From Streptomyces sp. NBC_01571 (GTDB lineage: Bacteria; Actinomycetota; Actinomycetes; Streptomycetales; Streptomycetaceae): DNA of 64,000 nt. The DNA lies in the NCBI RefSeq assembly GCF_026339875.1, contig NZ_JAPEPZ010000001.1:6634001-6698000 (forward strand). The letters are read 5' to 3'. Within the stretch, counting starts at the first letter, position 1. Each line of letters begins with the position of its first letter. A model generated the notes under the pieces. It had not been told where the DNA came from. It saw only the letters and a program-made list of their open reading frames with translations, and made no database searches. Below, in pieces: positions 39,963 through 48,994 of this stretch. The position numbers and the translations under genes are program-made.

Positions 39963-41428
39963 TCGGCGCCGTCGCCCTTGCCGTCGCCCTGGTCGCCGTC
40001 CGGGTCGCCCCTGTCGGTCTTGCTGTCGTCCTTTTCGGGGTCCTTCGTCAGGTTCGGCCGATCGGTGGAACCGCTCGCCGCCTCGCCGAGCATCTTGTCG
40101 AGCTCGGAGAAGTCCAGCTGCTCGCGGTGCACGAAGCCGTCCGGGTCGTCCAGGTCGGACGCGGTCGGCAGCATGTCCGGGTGGGCCCACAGACCGTCGC
40201 GGCCGTCGACTCCGCGCGCGTCGGTGAGCGAGGCCCACAGGCGCGACGCGTCCCGCAGCCGGCGCGGGCGCAGCTCCAGGCCGATGAGCGTGGCGAAGGT
40301 CTGCTCCGCGGGTCCGCCCGTAGCCCGGCGGCGGCGCAGCGTCTCGCGCAGCGCGTCCGCAGACGTCAGGCGCGGCTTCGCGGCCGCGTGCACGACCGCG
40401 TCCACCCAGCCCTCGACGAGTGCGAGCGCCGTCTCCAGACGGGCCAGCGCGGCTTTCTGCTCGGGCGTGTCCTCCGGCTGGAACATGCCCTGCTGGAGCG
40501 CGTCCTGCAGCTGCTCCGGGTTCTGCGGGTCGAGCTGGCCGACCACGTCCTCCAGCTTGGCCGTGTCGACCTTGATCCCGCGCGCGTAGCCCTCGACGGC
40601 GCCGAAGAGATGCGAGCGCAGCCACGGCACGTGCGCGAAGAGCCGCTGGTGGGCGGCCTCCCGCAGAGCGAGGTAGAGCCGCACCTCGTCCTGGGGGATG
40701 CCGAGGTCCTTGCCGAACGACGCGATGTTCAGCGGCAGCAGCGCGGCCTTGCCGGCCGGGCCGAGCGGCAGGCCGATGTCGGTGGAACCGACGACCTCGC
40801 CCGCGAGCACGCCGACGGCCTGCCCGATCTGCGTGCCGAACATGGCGCCGCCCATGGAGCGCATCATGCCGATGAGCGGGCCCGCCATGGCCTGCATCTC
40901 CTCCGGCAGGACGTCCCCCATGGCCGCGCCGACCCGCTCGGCGACCGGGTCCACGAGCTCCTTCCACACCGGCAGGGTCGCCTCGACCCACTCCGCGCGG
41001 CTCCAGGCCACGGCGGAGCCGGCGCCGGACGGCAGGGAGGTCGCGTCGTCCAGCCACAGATCGGCCAGACGGACGGCCTCCTGGACCGCGGTGCGCTCGG
41101 AGGGGCCGACGCTCGCGTCCTTGGTGCCGTCGGAGGTGCCCTGGGAGACCGTCTGGCGGGCGATCTGCTTGGCCATGTCCCAGTTCACCGGGCCGCCCTC
41201 GTACGAGAGCATCTGGCCCAGCTGCTGGAACGCGGCCCCCAGGTCGTTGGGGTTCATGGAGCCGAACATCGCTGCGAGCGGATTGTCGGCGCCGAGACCG
41301 CCGGCTCCGGGCAGCCCGAAACCGAACGGTCCCTGACCACCACCGCTCTCCTGGTCCTTCTTCTTGCCCTCGTCGCCGTTCTCCGGCTCCTCCGGCGGAA
41401 GGCCGAATCCGAATGGGGTGTCACTCAC
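39959..41428 (-). CDS. Zinc-dependent metalloprotease-like protein (DUF2342 family)
   Basis: A 489-residue protein with an unstructured acidic N-terminus (FGFGLPPEEPENGDEGKKKD) and a helical core with YLALREAAHQRLFAHVPWLR, the EAAHxR variant of the zinc motif seen in this actinobacterial family. The C-terminus is charged and low complexity. GTG at 41428 with GAGG upstream is preferred over the longer frame to 41506. It overlaps the following Nudix gene. Protease activity has not been shown for the family to my knowledge. Confidence 0.78.
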   Translation of the reverse strand: MSDTPFGFGLPPEEPENGDEGKKKDQESGGGQGPFGFGLPGAGGLGADNPLAAMFGSMNPNDLGAAFQQLGQMLSYEGGPVNWDMAKQIARQTVSQGTSDGTKDASVGPSERTAVQEAVRLADLWLDDATSLPSGAGSAVAWSRAEWVEATLPVWKELVDPVAERVGAAMGDVLPEEMQAMAGPLIGMMRSMGGAMFGTQIGQAVGVLAGEVVGSTDIGLPLGPAGKAALLPLNIASFGKDLGIPQDEVRLYLALREAAHQRLFAHVPWLRSHLFGAVEGYARGIKVDTAKLEDVVGQLDPQNPEQLQDALQQGMFQPEDTPEQKAALARLETALALVEGWVDAVVHAAAKPRLTSADALRETLRRRRATGGPAEQTFATLIGLELRPRRLRDASRLWASLTDARGVDGRDGLWAHPDMLPTASDLDDPDGFVHREQLDFSELDKMLGEAASGSTDRPNLTKDPEKDDSKTDRGDPDGDQGDGKGDGAE

Positions 41429-41620
41429 GGGGTTCCTCGGCTGGTTAGGGCCGCCGGTTCGTTCCGACGGCGGCTGCCCGACAACACCACCCAGCGTAGA
41501 CACCACAACCCGATCGGGCCTCGGTGCTTCGCCGACTCTTGGCCTGCGGCAGGATGGATGCCACCTGGTACGGACGCGTCACGCGCGCCCGTTACTGAAG
41601 ACAACCGCTGGAGACGCCCG

Positions 41621-42736
41621 GTGAGTTCCCCAGATCCACAGGTTCGCGCAGCGCGAAACCACTCAACCAGCCCGCTCCCGCGCGGGCCCGTCGTCGCGGT
41701 CACCGGAGCCGCGTCCGGCGTGGGCGCGATGCTCACCGAGCGGCTCGCCGCCAGTGAGGAGATCAAGCAGGTCATCGCCATAGACGAGCGCCGTGGCGAG
41801 TGCGCGGGCGCCCAGTGGTACATCCTCGACGTGCGGGACCCGGCGATCGCGGAGAAGCTGCGCGGCGCGGACGTCGTGGTGCATCTCGCACTCGACCTCG
41901 ACCTGGAGACGGACGCGGCCGCCCGTACGGCCTACAACGTCCGGGGGACGCAGACCGTGCTCACGGCCGCCGCCGCGGCCGGCGTGCACCGGGTCGTGCT
42001 GTGCACCTCCGCGATGGTCTACGGGGCGCTGCCGGACAACGAGCTGCCGCTCTCCGAGGACGCCGAGCTGCGGGCGACCGCCGAGGCCACCGGGGTCGGC
42101 GACCTTCTGGAGATCGAGCGGCTGGCGCGGCGGGCGCCCCGCGCGCACCCCGGGCTCAATGTCACCGTCGTGCGCCCCGCGGTGCTCGTCGGTGGTGGCA
42201 CCGACACCGCGCTGACCAGGTATTTCGAGTCGCCTCGGCTCCTGGTGGTGGCCGGCTCCCGGCCCGCCTGGCAGTTCTGCCACGTCGAGGACCTCTGCAG
42301 TGCCCTGGAGCACGCCGTGCTGGAGAAGGTCGACGGGGAGCTGGCCGTCGGGTGCGACGGGTGGCTGGAGCAGGAAGAGGTCGAGGAACTGAGCGGGATC
42401 CGGCGGATGGAGCTGCCGTCCGCCGTCGCCCTGGGGGCGGCGGCGCGGCTCCACCGGATCGGGCTCACCCCGTCACCGGCCGGGGACCTGGCCTACACGA
42501 TGTACCCCTGGGTGGTGAGCGGGAGCCGGCTGCACGACGCCGGGTGGCGGCCGCGGTGGACCAACGAGGAGGTTCTCGCGGAGCTGCTGGAGGAGGTCGC
42601 CGGACGGCACACGGTGGCCGGGCGGCGGCTGGGCCGCAAGGACGCGACGGCCGCGGGAGCCGCGGGAGCGACGGTGGCGCTGCTCGGTACGGCGGCCATC
42701 GTGCGCCGCGCGCGGAAGGCCCGGCGCAGGATCTGA
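41621..42736 (+). CDS. SDR-family NAD-dependent epimerase/oxidoreductase
   Basis: A 371-residue extended short-chain dehydrogenase. The nucleotide-binding glycine motif is VVAVTGAASGVGAMLTERLA, the acidic residue that selects NAD follows VIAIDERRG, and the catalytic region has VVLCTSAMVYGALPDNELP (Ser and Tyr, with Y-x3 spacing modified). The C-terminus contains a short hydrophobic segment GAAGATVALLGTAAIV with a basic tail RRARKARRRI, so it may be membrane-tethered. GTG at 41621 has GGAG 7 nt upstream. It is divergent from the metalloprotease gene. Substrate unknown. Confidence 0.82.
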   Translation: MSSPDPQVRAARNHSTSPLPRGPVVAVTGAASGVGAMLTERLAASEEIKQVIAIDERRGECAGAQWYILDVRDPAIAEKLRGADVVVHLALDLDLETDAAARTAYNVRGTQTVLTAAAAAGVHRVVLCTSAMVYGALPDNELPLSEDAELRATAEATGVGDLLEIERLARRAPRAHPGLNVTVVRPAVLVGGGTDTALTRYFESPRLLVVAGSRPAWQFCHVEDLCSALEHAVLEKVDGELAVGCDGWLEQEEVEELSGIRRMELPSAVALGAAARLHRIGLTPSPAGDLAYTMYPWVVSGSRLHDAGWRPRWTNEEVLAELLEEVAGRHTVAGRRLGRKDATAAGAAGATVALLGTAAIVRRARKARRRI

Positions 42737-42841
42737 ACCCTGGGGAAGGCCCCACCCTGTAGGACGCTCCAAAGGGCCCCGCGCCGGAGCCGGGGGAAAC
42801 GCGTATTCCTCGGCGTCCTGGGGGTGCGGCACGATGGGGAC

Positions 42842-43303
42842 ATGGCACCTTCCTTTGAACACCCCGGAGAGCGGGCCGCGCAGGATCCCATTCGGCTGGT
42901 GGCGGTCCGGGACGAACCGCTGTCCCTGGACGAGGTCTTCCGGGCCGTCGGTGACGACGCCGCCGGAGGGACCGCGCTGTTCGTGGGGACCGTGCGCGAC
43001 CACGACGGCGGTGCCGACGTCGACGGACTGGGCTATTCGAGCCACCCCGGTGCCGAGGCGGAGATCCGCAGGATCGCCGAGAAGGTGGTCGCCGAGTACC
43101 CGGTACGGGCGCTGGCCGCCGTGCACCGCGTCGGAGACCTGACCGTCGGGGATCTCGCGGTCGTCGTCGCCGTGTCGTGCCCGCACCGCGGCGAGGCCTT
43201 CGAGGCCTGCCGCAGACTGATCGACGACCTCAAGCACGAGGTGCCCATCTGGAAGCACCAGAAGTTCTCCGACGGCACGGAGGAGTGGGTCGGCGCCTGC
43301 TGA
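42842..43303 (+). CDS. moaE: Molybdopterin synthase catalytic subunit MoaE
   Basis: A 153-residue MoaE. The family signatures are GGTALFVGTVRDHDGG, AVHRVGDLTVGDLAVVVAVS, HRGEAFEACRRLIDDLKHEV and the catalytic lysine region PIWKHQKFSDGTEEWVG. It adds dithiolene sulfur to precursor Z using thiocarboxylated MoaD, the carrier charged by MoeZ/MoeB (present at the left edge of the window). No moaD is adjacent. Confidence 0.93.
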   Translation: MAPSFEHPGERAAQDPIRLVAVRDEPLSLDEVFRAVGDDAAGGTALFVGTVRDHDGGADVDGLGYSSHPGAEAEIRRIAEKVVAEYPVRALAAVHRVGDLTVGDLAVVVAVSCPHRGEAFEACRRLIDDLKHEVPIWKHQKFSDGTEEWVGAC

Positions 43304-43487
43304 GGAACACGACCCGGAGCAGGGACGAAGCCCCGGCGGAGCCGCGACGCGCCCACGAAGGGAGCACACCGGTCCTCCGACGGTGCTCGGGTTGCGTAAC
43401 CGACCCCCTGGCGTGAGCGTTAACACTGCGAATGGTTAATCTGCTGATCAGTCAGTTGCGGTCGCTCATTGGGGTTGGGAGGTCGGC

Positions 43488-43694
43488 ATGGCGTCGCTCG
43501 CCTGGTTGCTGATTCCGCTTTTGGCCGCGATCGGTGCCGGACTGTGGGGAAGTTGGGCCAGCCGGAATCGCAAGACGGCCGGAGACGGCGTCGAGCTCGA
43601 GGGCTACGCCCGCTTCCGTGCGGCCATGGAGCGGTCCGACGCCGTCACGGCACGGTCCGACACCCTGGAGAAGTCCCCCTCCGACGCGGTCTGA
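43488..43694 (+). CDS. Small single-span membrane protein
   Basis: A 68-residue protein with an N-terminal transmembrane helix (LAWLLIPLLAAIGAGLWGSW) followed by a basic patch and a soluble acidic tail. GGGAGG 5 nt before the ATG supports it. It lies upstream of the PDZ protease gene in the same direction. Function unknown. Confidence 0.72.
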   Translation: MASLAWLLIPLLAAIGAGLWGSWASRNRKTAGDGVELEGYARFRAAMERSDAVTARSDTLEKSPSDAV

Positions 43695-43779
43695 GGGCAC
43701 GGCGCCCCGTACGCGGCCCAGCGCCCCGTACGGGCGGCCCCGACGGTGCACTGACAGCACCGTCCCGTACTGTCGACAC

Positions 43780-44874
43780 ATGCCACGCCGCACCGCGACG
43801 ATGCTCGCCTCCACGCTGATCCTGATCGCGCTCCTGTGCGCGGGAGTGTTCATCACCGTGCCGTACTCGGAGATGTCACCGGGACCGACGGTGAACACGC
43901 TGGGTGATCACGACGGCGAGCCGGTGCTGCAGATCTCCGGGCGCAAGACGTACGCGACCACCGGGCACCTGAACATGACCACCGTCCGGGTGACCAGCGC
44001 CGATTACCGGATGAACCTCGTAGAGGCCGTCTACGGCTGGCTGGCGCACGACAACAAGGTCGTCCCGCACGACACGCTCTACCCCGACGGCAAGACCGAG
44101 CAGCAGTCGACCCAGGAGAACGCCGAGGAGTTCAGCCAGTCCCAGGAGAGCGCCAAGGTCGCTGCCCTGAAGGAGCTGAACATCCCGGTGAAGTCCTGGG
44201 TGATCGTCTCCACGGTCGTCAAGGGCTCGCCGGCCGAGGGACGCCTGCACGCCGGGGACGTGATCAAGAAGGTCGACGGCACGGCGGTCAAGGCGCCCGA
44301 CGACGTCGCGAAGCTGGTCACCCGCCACAAACCCGGCGAGAAGGTCGTCTTCACGGTCGTGCCCTTCAAGGAGCAGGCCGCCGCGGAGAAGGCGGACAGG
44401 ACGGCGACCGAGACCCAGGACGTCACGATCACCACGGCGAAGTCCGCCGACAAGGGTGCCTCCCGCGCCATCGTCGGCATCTCGGCCGGAACGGACCACA
44501 CCTTCCCGTTCGACATCGGCATCAAGCTCGCCGACGTCGGCGGACCGAGCGCCGGCCTGATGTTCGCGCTCGGCATCGTGGACAAGCTGACCCCGGACAA
44601 CCTCACCGGCGGCAAGTTCGTGGCCGGCACCGGCACCATCGACGACGGCGGCAACGTCGGCCCGATCGGCGGCATCGAGATGAAGACGGTCGGCGCGCGC
44701 GAGAAGGGCGCCCAGTACTTCCTGACGCCCAAGGACAACTGTGCGGCCGCCGCCAAGGACACCCCCGAGGGGCTCACGCTCGTCAAGGTCAACACCATCG
44801 ACGACGCGATGAGCGCCCTCAAGGACATCAGGTCCGGCAAGACGGCCGACCTGCCGAAGTGCACGGCCAAGTAG
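43780..44874 (+). CDS. Membrane-anchored PDZ-Lon-like serine protease (YlbL family)
   Basis: A 364-residue protein with an N-terminal membrane anchor (LASTLILIALLCAGVFITV), a PDZ domain at about 135-215 (VIVSTVVKGSPAEGRLHAGD, then VKKVDG) and a Lon-type protease domain. Its Ser/Lys dyad is in IKLADVGGPSAGLMFALGIV and IGGIEMKTVGAREKGA. It is the homologue of Bacillus YlbL and acts outside the membrane in quality control. ATG at 43780 is chosen because the transmembrane helix follows at once. Confidence 0.9.
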   Translation: MPRRTATMLASTLILIALLCAGVFITVPYSEMSPGPTVNTLGDHDGEPVLQISGRKTYATTGHLNMTTVRVTSADYRMNLVEAVYGWLAHDNKVVPHDTLYPDGKTEQQSTQENAEEFSQSQESAKVAALKELNIPVKSWVIVSTVVKGSPAEGRLHAGDVIKKVDGTAVKAPDDVAKLVTRHKPGEKVVFTVVPFKEQAAAEKADRTATETQDVTITTAKSADKGASRAIVGISAGTDHTFPFDIGIKLADVGGPSAGLMFALGIVDKLTPDNLTGGKFVAGTGTIDDGGNVGPIGGIEMKTVGAREKGAQYFLTPKDNCAAAAKDTPEGLTLVKVNTIDDAMSALKDIRSGKTADLPKCTAK

Positions 44875-44908
44875 TCCGGGCCGGCCGCACCGTCAGGTAG
44901 CGCCGGGG

Positions 44909-45451
44909 CTACTCCGCGAACGTCGCCGACAGCGCCTCCGCGAGCCCCGGCACCAGGCCCGCCCCCGTCAGCACCTCCGTCGGCGCGTCCTTCTCGCGCA
45001 GCCGCAGCGCCGAGTCGCGCGACCCGTCGCGCAGGACGCCGACCGTCATGCGCACCTCCTGACGGTCCGGGTGCTCGGCGACCCACTTCGCGAGCTTCTT
45101 CTCGCTCAGCCCCTCCGGAACGGAGGCCTCCGCGGACGGCGGCAGCATCAGCCGCTCCACGGTCAGCGCGCAGCCGACCACGGCGTCGGGCCAGGCGATG
45201 GTGCCGAGGAACTCGTCCAGCGGCTTGCCGGCAGGGATCTCGTCCTGCTCGACGGGGGTGAGAGCGGTGCTCTCGGGCTCGTCCTGCAGACCGAGCTGGG
45301 CCGCGAGGCCGGGTTCCTGGGTGCGCAGTCGTGCGGTGTCTACGAGGGCGAAGAGGCGAGCGGGCTGGTCCCAGCCGAGGCCGGAGGCGTACTCGTCGAT
45401 CTCGAGTACGGCCCGGGTGAGCGGGCTCGCTGCCATGGGAGTGTTGGACAT
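44909..45451 (-). CDS. PPA1309-family conserved protein
   Basis: A 180-residue acidic protein (AVLEIDEYASGLGWDQPARL, then IAWPDAVVGCALTVERLMLP) matching a conserved actinobacterial family without known activity. ATG at 45451 with AGG 9 nt upstream is preferred over the GTG at 45457. It is convergent with the PDZ protease gene (34 bp) and divergent from the UPF0182 gene. Confidence 0.78.
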   Translation of the reverse strand: MSNTPMAASPLTRAVLEIDEYASGLGWDQPARLFALVDTARLRTQEPGLAAQLGLQDEPESTALTPVEQDEIPAGKPLDEFLGTIAWPDAVVGCALTVERLMLPPSAEASVPEGLSEKKLAKWVAEHPDRQEVRMTVGVLRDGSRDSALRLREKDAPTEVLTGAGLVPGLAEALSATFAE

Positions 45452-45614
45452 GGTCACAATCCTGCCTCGTTAGTACCCGGAAGCGGGAACCGAGTAAAGC
45501 GTGAGTAAGTTGCATAGGTGAGGCTCCACGATCACGGAGCCTGATGGATGGTCCGCGTTCACGGGGGCCTGACGGATCAACAGCGACTTCGAGGTGCGCA
45601 CCTTGGCTTTCCAG

Positions 45615-48584
45615 ATGCCGGACCGCGGCGGAGGCCCGACGGGGCCACGGATGAGAGTGGGCCGCCCCTCCCGGCGTGTCCGGACCCTGCTCATGACACT
45701 GGGCGTGCTGGTCGTCCTGGCCATGGCCTTCGTCATGTTCGCGGGGTTCTGGACGGACTGGCTCTGGTACCGGTCGGTCCACTACTCGTCCGTCTTCACG
45801 ACGACCCTGTGGACCAAGATCGGACTCTTCTTCGTCTTCGGCCTGCTCATGGCGGCCGCGGTGGGGGTGAACATCTGGCTGGCGCACCGGCTGCGGCCAC
45901 CACTGAGCGCCATGTCGATGGAGCAGCAGAGCCTCGACCGCTACCGGATGGGCATCGCGCCGTACAAGCGGTGGCTGCTGTTCGGCATCACCGCCCTGGT
46001 GGGGCTGATCGCAGGCGCGTCCGCGTCCGGCCAGTGGCGCACCTGGCTGATGTGGGTGAACGGAGTCCCCTTCGACCAGAAGGACCCCCAGTTCCACCTC
46101 GACGTCTCCTTCTACGCATTCGACCTGCCCTGGTACCGGTTCCTCCTCGGCTTCGGCTTCGCCGCCGCCGTGCTGTCGCTGATCGCCGCCGCGCTCACGC
46201 ACTACCTCTACGGAGGGCTGCGGATCACCAGCCCGGGAGCGCGCGCCACGGCGGCGGCCACCGGCCACCTCTCGGTGCTCCTCGGTGTCTTCGTCGCGCT
46301 GAAGGCGGTCGCCTACTGGCTCGACCGGTACGGACTCGCCGTGAAGTCCAGCGACTTCAAGGCGACCGGCAACTGGACCGGCCTCAGGTACGTCGACGCC
46401 CACGCGTACCTGCCCGCCAAGACGATCCTCTTCTGCATCGCCGTCATCTGCGCACTGCTGTTCTTCGCCACCCTGTGGCGGCGCACCTGGCAGCTGCCCG
46501 TGATCGGCTTCGGCCTGATGGTGCTCTCCGCGATCCTCATCGGCGGCCTGTACCCGGCGATCGTCCAGAAGTTCCAGGTCCAGCCGAACGAGCAGGCCAA
46601 GGAAGCGCCGTACGTCGAGAAGAACCTGAAGGCGACGCGCGAGGCCTACGGCATCGACGGCACCAAGGTCTCGGAGTACGCGGGGACGAGCGACACCAAG
46701 GACAAGGCCAAGCTGCGCGATGACGCCGACACCACGGCGAGCATCCGGATCATGGACCCGAACATCGTCTCCCCGACGTTCCAGCAGTTGCAGCAGATGA
46801 GGAACTACTACGCGTTCCCGACCAACCTGGACGTCGACCGCTACACCAAGGACGGCAAGGACCAGGACACGGTCATCGGCCTGCGTGAGCTGAACCTCAA
46901 CGGCATCCCGAAGAACAACTGGATCAACGACCACTTCCGCTACACGCACGGCTACGGCGTGGTCGCCGCCAAGGGCACCACGGCGACCGCCGGCGGAAGG
47001 CCGGTCTTCACCGAGTCCGACCTGCCGTCCAAGGGCGACCTCGGAACGTACGAGCAGCGCGTCTACTACGGCGAGAAGACCTCCCAGTACTCCATCGTCG
47101 GCGGTCCCCAGAAGGAGATCGACTACTCCGACGACAGCGGGGAGAAGACGACCAGCTACAAGGGCGGCAGCGGCGTCAGCCTCTCCAGCCCGGTCAACCG
47201 GGCCGCGTACGCGGTGGCGTTCGGTGAGCCGCAGATCCTCTACTCGGGGGCGATCGGCGAGGGTTCCCGGATCCTCTACAACCGCACCCCCAAGGACCGT
47301 GTCGAGGCGGTGGCGCCCTGGCTGACCATCGACGGCGACGCCTACCCGGCCGTGGTCGACGGCAGGATCCAGTGGATCGTCGACGCGTACACCACGACCA
47401 ACGGCTATCCGTACGCCTCCCGCACCACGCTCGGTGACACGACGGCCGACTCGCTCACGGCGACCAACAACCAGCGCGCGGTGGTGGCCCAGCAGAACCA
47501 GGTCAACTACATCCGCAACTCGGTGAAGGCGACCGTCGACGCGTACACCGGTGACGTCAAGCTCTACCAGTGGGACACCAAGGACCCGGTCCTCAAGACC
47601 TGGATGAAGGCGTTCCCGCACACGGTGATGTCGAAGAAGGACATCTCGCCGTCGCTGATGGACCATCTCCGGTACCCGCAGGACCTGTTCAAGGTCCAGC
47701 GCGAACTGCTCACCCGCTACCACGTGAAGGACGCACAGACGTTCCTCAGCGGCAGCGAGGTGTGGCAGGTCCCCGACGACCCGAGCAACAAGTCGGGCAA
47801 CGCGGTGCCGCCGTACTACCTGAGCATGAAGATGCCCGACCAGCAGGCGCAGACGTTCTCGCTGACGACCACGTTCACGCCGAACGGCCGGGACAACCTG
47901 AGCGCCTTCATGTCGGTCAACGCCGAAGCGGGCACCAGCGACTACGGCAAGATCAGAATCCTGAAACTGCCGACGAGCGAACCCGTCGACGGACCCAAAC
48001 AGGTCCAGAGCCAGTTCAACTCCGAACAGACCATCGCCGAGTCCATCAGACTCCTCAGCGGCGGCGCCTCGGAGGTCGAGTACGGCAACCTGCTGACGAT
48101 CCCGCTCGACGGAGGACTGCTCTACGTGGAGCCGGTCTACGTACGGGGCGGTGGACTCAAGTACCCGCTGCTGCGCAAGGTGCTGGTGACCTACGGAGGC
48201 AACACCGCCTTCGAGGACACGCTCGACCAGGCCCTCAACAAGGTGTTCGGGACGGATGTCACGACCACCCCACCGGACGACACGGGCACCACGAAGCCAC
48301 CGACATCGAACAACCCCACGGTCCAGCAGGCGCTCGACGACGCCCAGAAGGCCTTCGCCCAGGGCCAGGAAGCCCTCAAGAAGGGGGACTGGACGGCGTA
48401 CGGCCAGGCGCAGAAGGACCTTCAGGACGCTCTGAAGCGGGCTGAGGACGCCCAGGCCGCGGCTGGCAAGCCCGGTGGCACAGGCGGCAGCAAGAGCGGC
48501 GACAAGGGCAGCGACAAGAACGGCGGCCCGAGCGGCAGCCCGAGCGGTGCTCCCAGCAGCGACGGGAGCTCCGGGAGCAGCTGA
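45615..48584 (+). CDS. UPF0182-family integral membrane protein
   Basis: A 989-residue protein. About seven transmembrane helices occupy the first 320 residues ([20 protein letters not shown] is the first; family motif [17 protein letters not shown]). A large exported region follows (about 340-900), then an acidic Asn/Ser/Gly-rich tail ending [19 protein letters not shown] at 45615 gives the N-terminus [13 protein letters not shown]; a GTG at 45594 is possible. Function unknown; the family is widespread in actinobacteria and cyanobacteria. An initiator tRNA follows 42 bp downstream. Confidence 0.88.
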   Translation: MPDRGGGPTGPRMRVGRPSRRVRTLLMTLGVLVVLAMAFVMFAGFWTDWLWYRSVHYSSVFTTTLWTKIGLFFVFGLLMAAAVGVNIWLAHRLRPPLSAMSMEQQSLDRYRMGIAPYKRWLLFGITALVGLIAGASASGQWRTWLMWVNGVPFDQKDPQFHLDVSFYAFDLPWYRFLLGFGFAAAVLSLIAAALTHYLYGGLRITSPGARATAAATGHLSVLLGVFVALKAVAYWLDRYGLAVKSSDFKATGNWTGLRYVDAHAYLPAKTILFCIAVICALLFFATLWRRTWQLPVIGFGLMVLSAILIGGLYPAIVQKFQVQPNEQAKEAPYVEKNLKATREAYGIDGTKVSEYAGTSDTKDKAKLRDDADTTASIRIMDPNIVSPTFQQLQQMRNYYAFPTNLDVDRYTKDGKDQDTVIGLRELNLNGIPKNNWINDHFRYTHGYGVVAAKGTTATAGGRPVFTESDLPSKGDLGTYEQRVYYGEKTSQYSIVGGPQKEIDYSDDSGEKTTSYKGGSGVSLSSPVNRAAYAVAFGEPQILYSGAIGEGSRILYNRTPKDRVEAVAPWLTIDGDAYPAVVDGRIQWIVDAYTTTNGYPYASRTTLGDTTADSLTATNNQRAVVAQQNQVNYIRNSVKATVDAYTGDVKLYQWDTKDPVLKTWMKAFPHTVMSKKDISPSLMDHLRYPQDLFKVQRELLTRYHVKDAQTFLSGSEVWQVPDDPSNKSGNAVPPYYLSMKMPDQQAQTFSLTTTFTPNGRDNLSAFMSVNAEAGTSDYGKIRILKLPTSEPVDGPKQVQSQFNSEQTIAESIRLLSGGASEVEYGNLLTIPLDGGLLYVEPVYVRGGGLKYPLLRKVLVTYGGNTAFEDTLDQALNKVFGTDVTTTPPDDTGTTKPPTSNNPTVQQALDDAQKAFAQGQEALKKGDWTAYGQAQKDLQDALKRAEDAQAAAGKPGGTGGSKSGDKGSDKNGGPSGSPSGAPSSDGSSGSS

Positions 48585-48626
48585 ACGGAGTCCCCTCCGC
48601 GCCGTGGTACGGTTGCAACACAACGG

Positions 48627-48700
48627 CGCGGGGTGGAGCAGCTCGGTAGCTCGCTGGGCTCATAACCCAGAGGTCGCAGGTTCAAATCCTGTCCCCGCTA
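48627..48700 (+). tRNA. Initiator tRNA-fMet (CAT), copy 1
   Basis: A 74-nt cloverleaf: acceptor CGCGGGG with an unpaired first position (C1 against T72), D-arm GGAGCAGCTCGGTAGCTC, anticodon stem with three G-C pairs (CTGGG CTCATAA CCCAG, anticodon 48661-48663), T-arm AGGTTCAAATCCT. The mismatched 1-72 pair and the GGG/CCC anticodon stem identify an initiator tRNA. CCA is not encoded. The hairpin at 48711-48740 terminates it. An identical gene lies at 51577. Confidence 0.96.
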
Positions 48701-48710
48701 CTGAAAGGCG

Positions 48711-48740
48711 AAGGCCCGGATCCTCAAGGATCCGGGCCTT
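48711..48740 (+). terminator. Terminator after tRNA-fMet copy 1
   Basis: AAGGCCCGGATCC (48711-48723) pairs with GGATCCGGGCCTT (48728-48740), loop TCAA. Confidence 0.85.
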
Positions 48741-48994
48741 CGTCATGTGCGGTTCCACGCGCCGCCCCCATGGGAGTCGCCGCGCCCGCACGGGGTGCGC
48801 GGGCGGGACGTGTACCGCCGGTACGCGGGGTGCGCACCGGCGTCGGTCGGCGACACGCGCGAAGGCTGCGCCATCCGTGGGGAGTTGGGGATTTTGTGTT
48901 TCACTTGTCTCTCTGTGGGCATGTCGACAAAACGCTGAAGTGACCTCACTGACTGCGGTATACCGGGTGTGGCCAGGTTGCAGGTGGTGCGACG

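Noticed and set aside
44079..48623. A 1514-codon open frame on the minus strand opposite the PPA1309 and UPF0182 genes
   Set aside because: It is a GC-bias shadow: it runs through several real genes on both strands, is Arg/Val/His-rich without motifs, and has no ribosome site.
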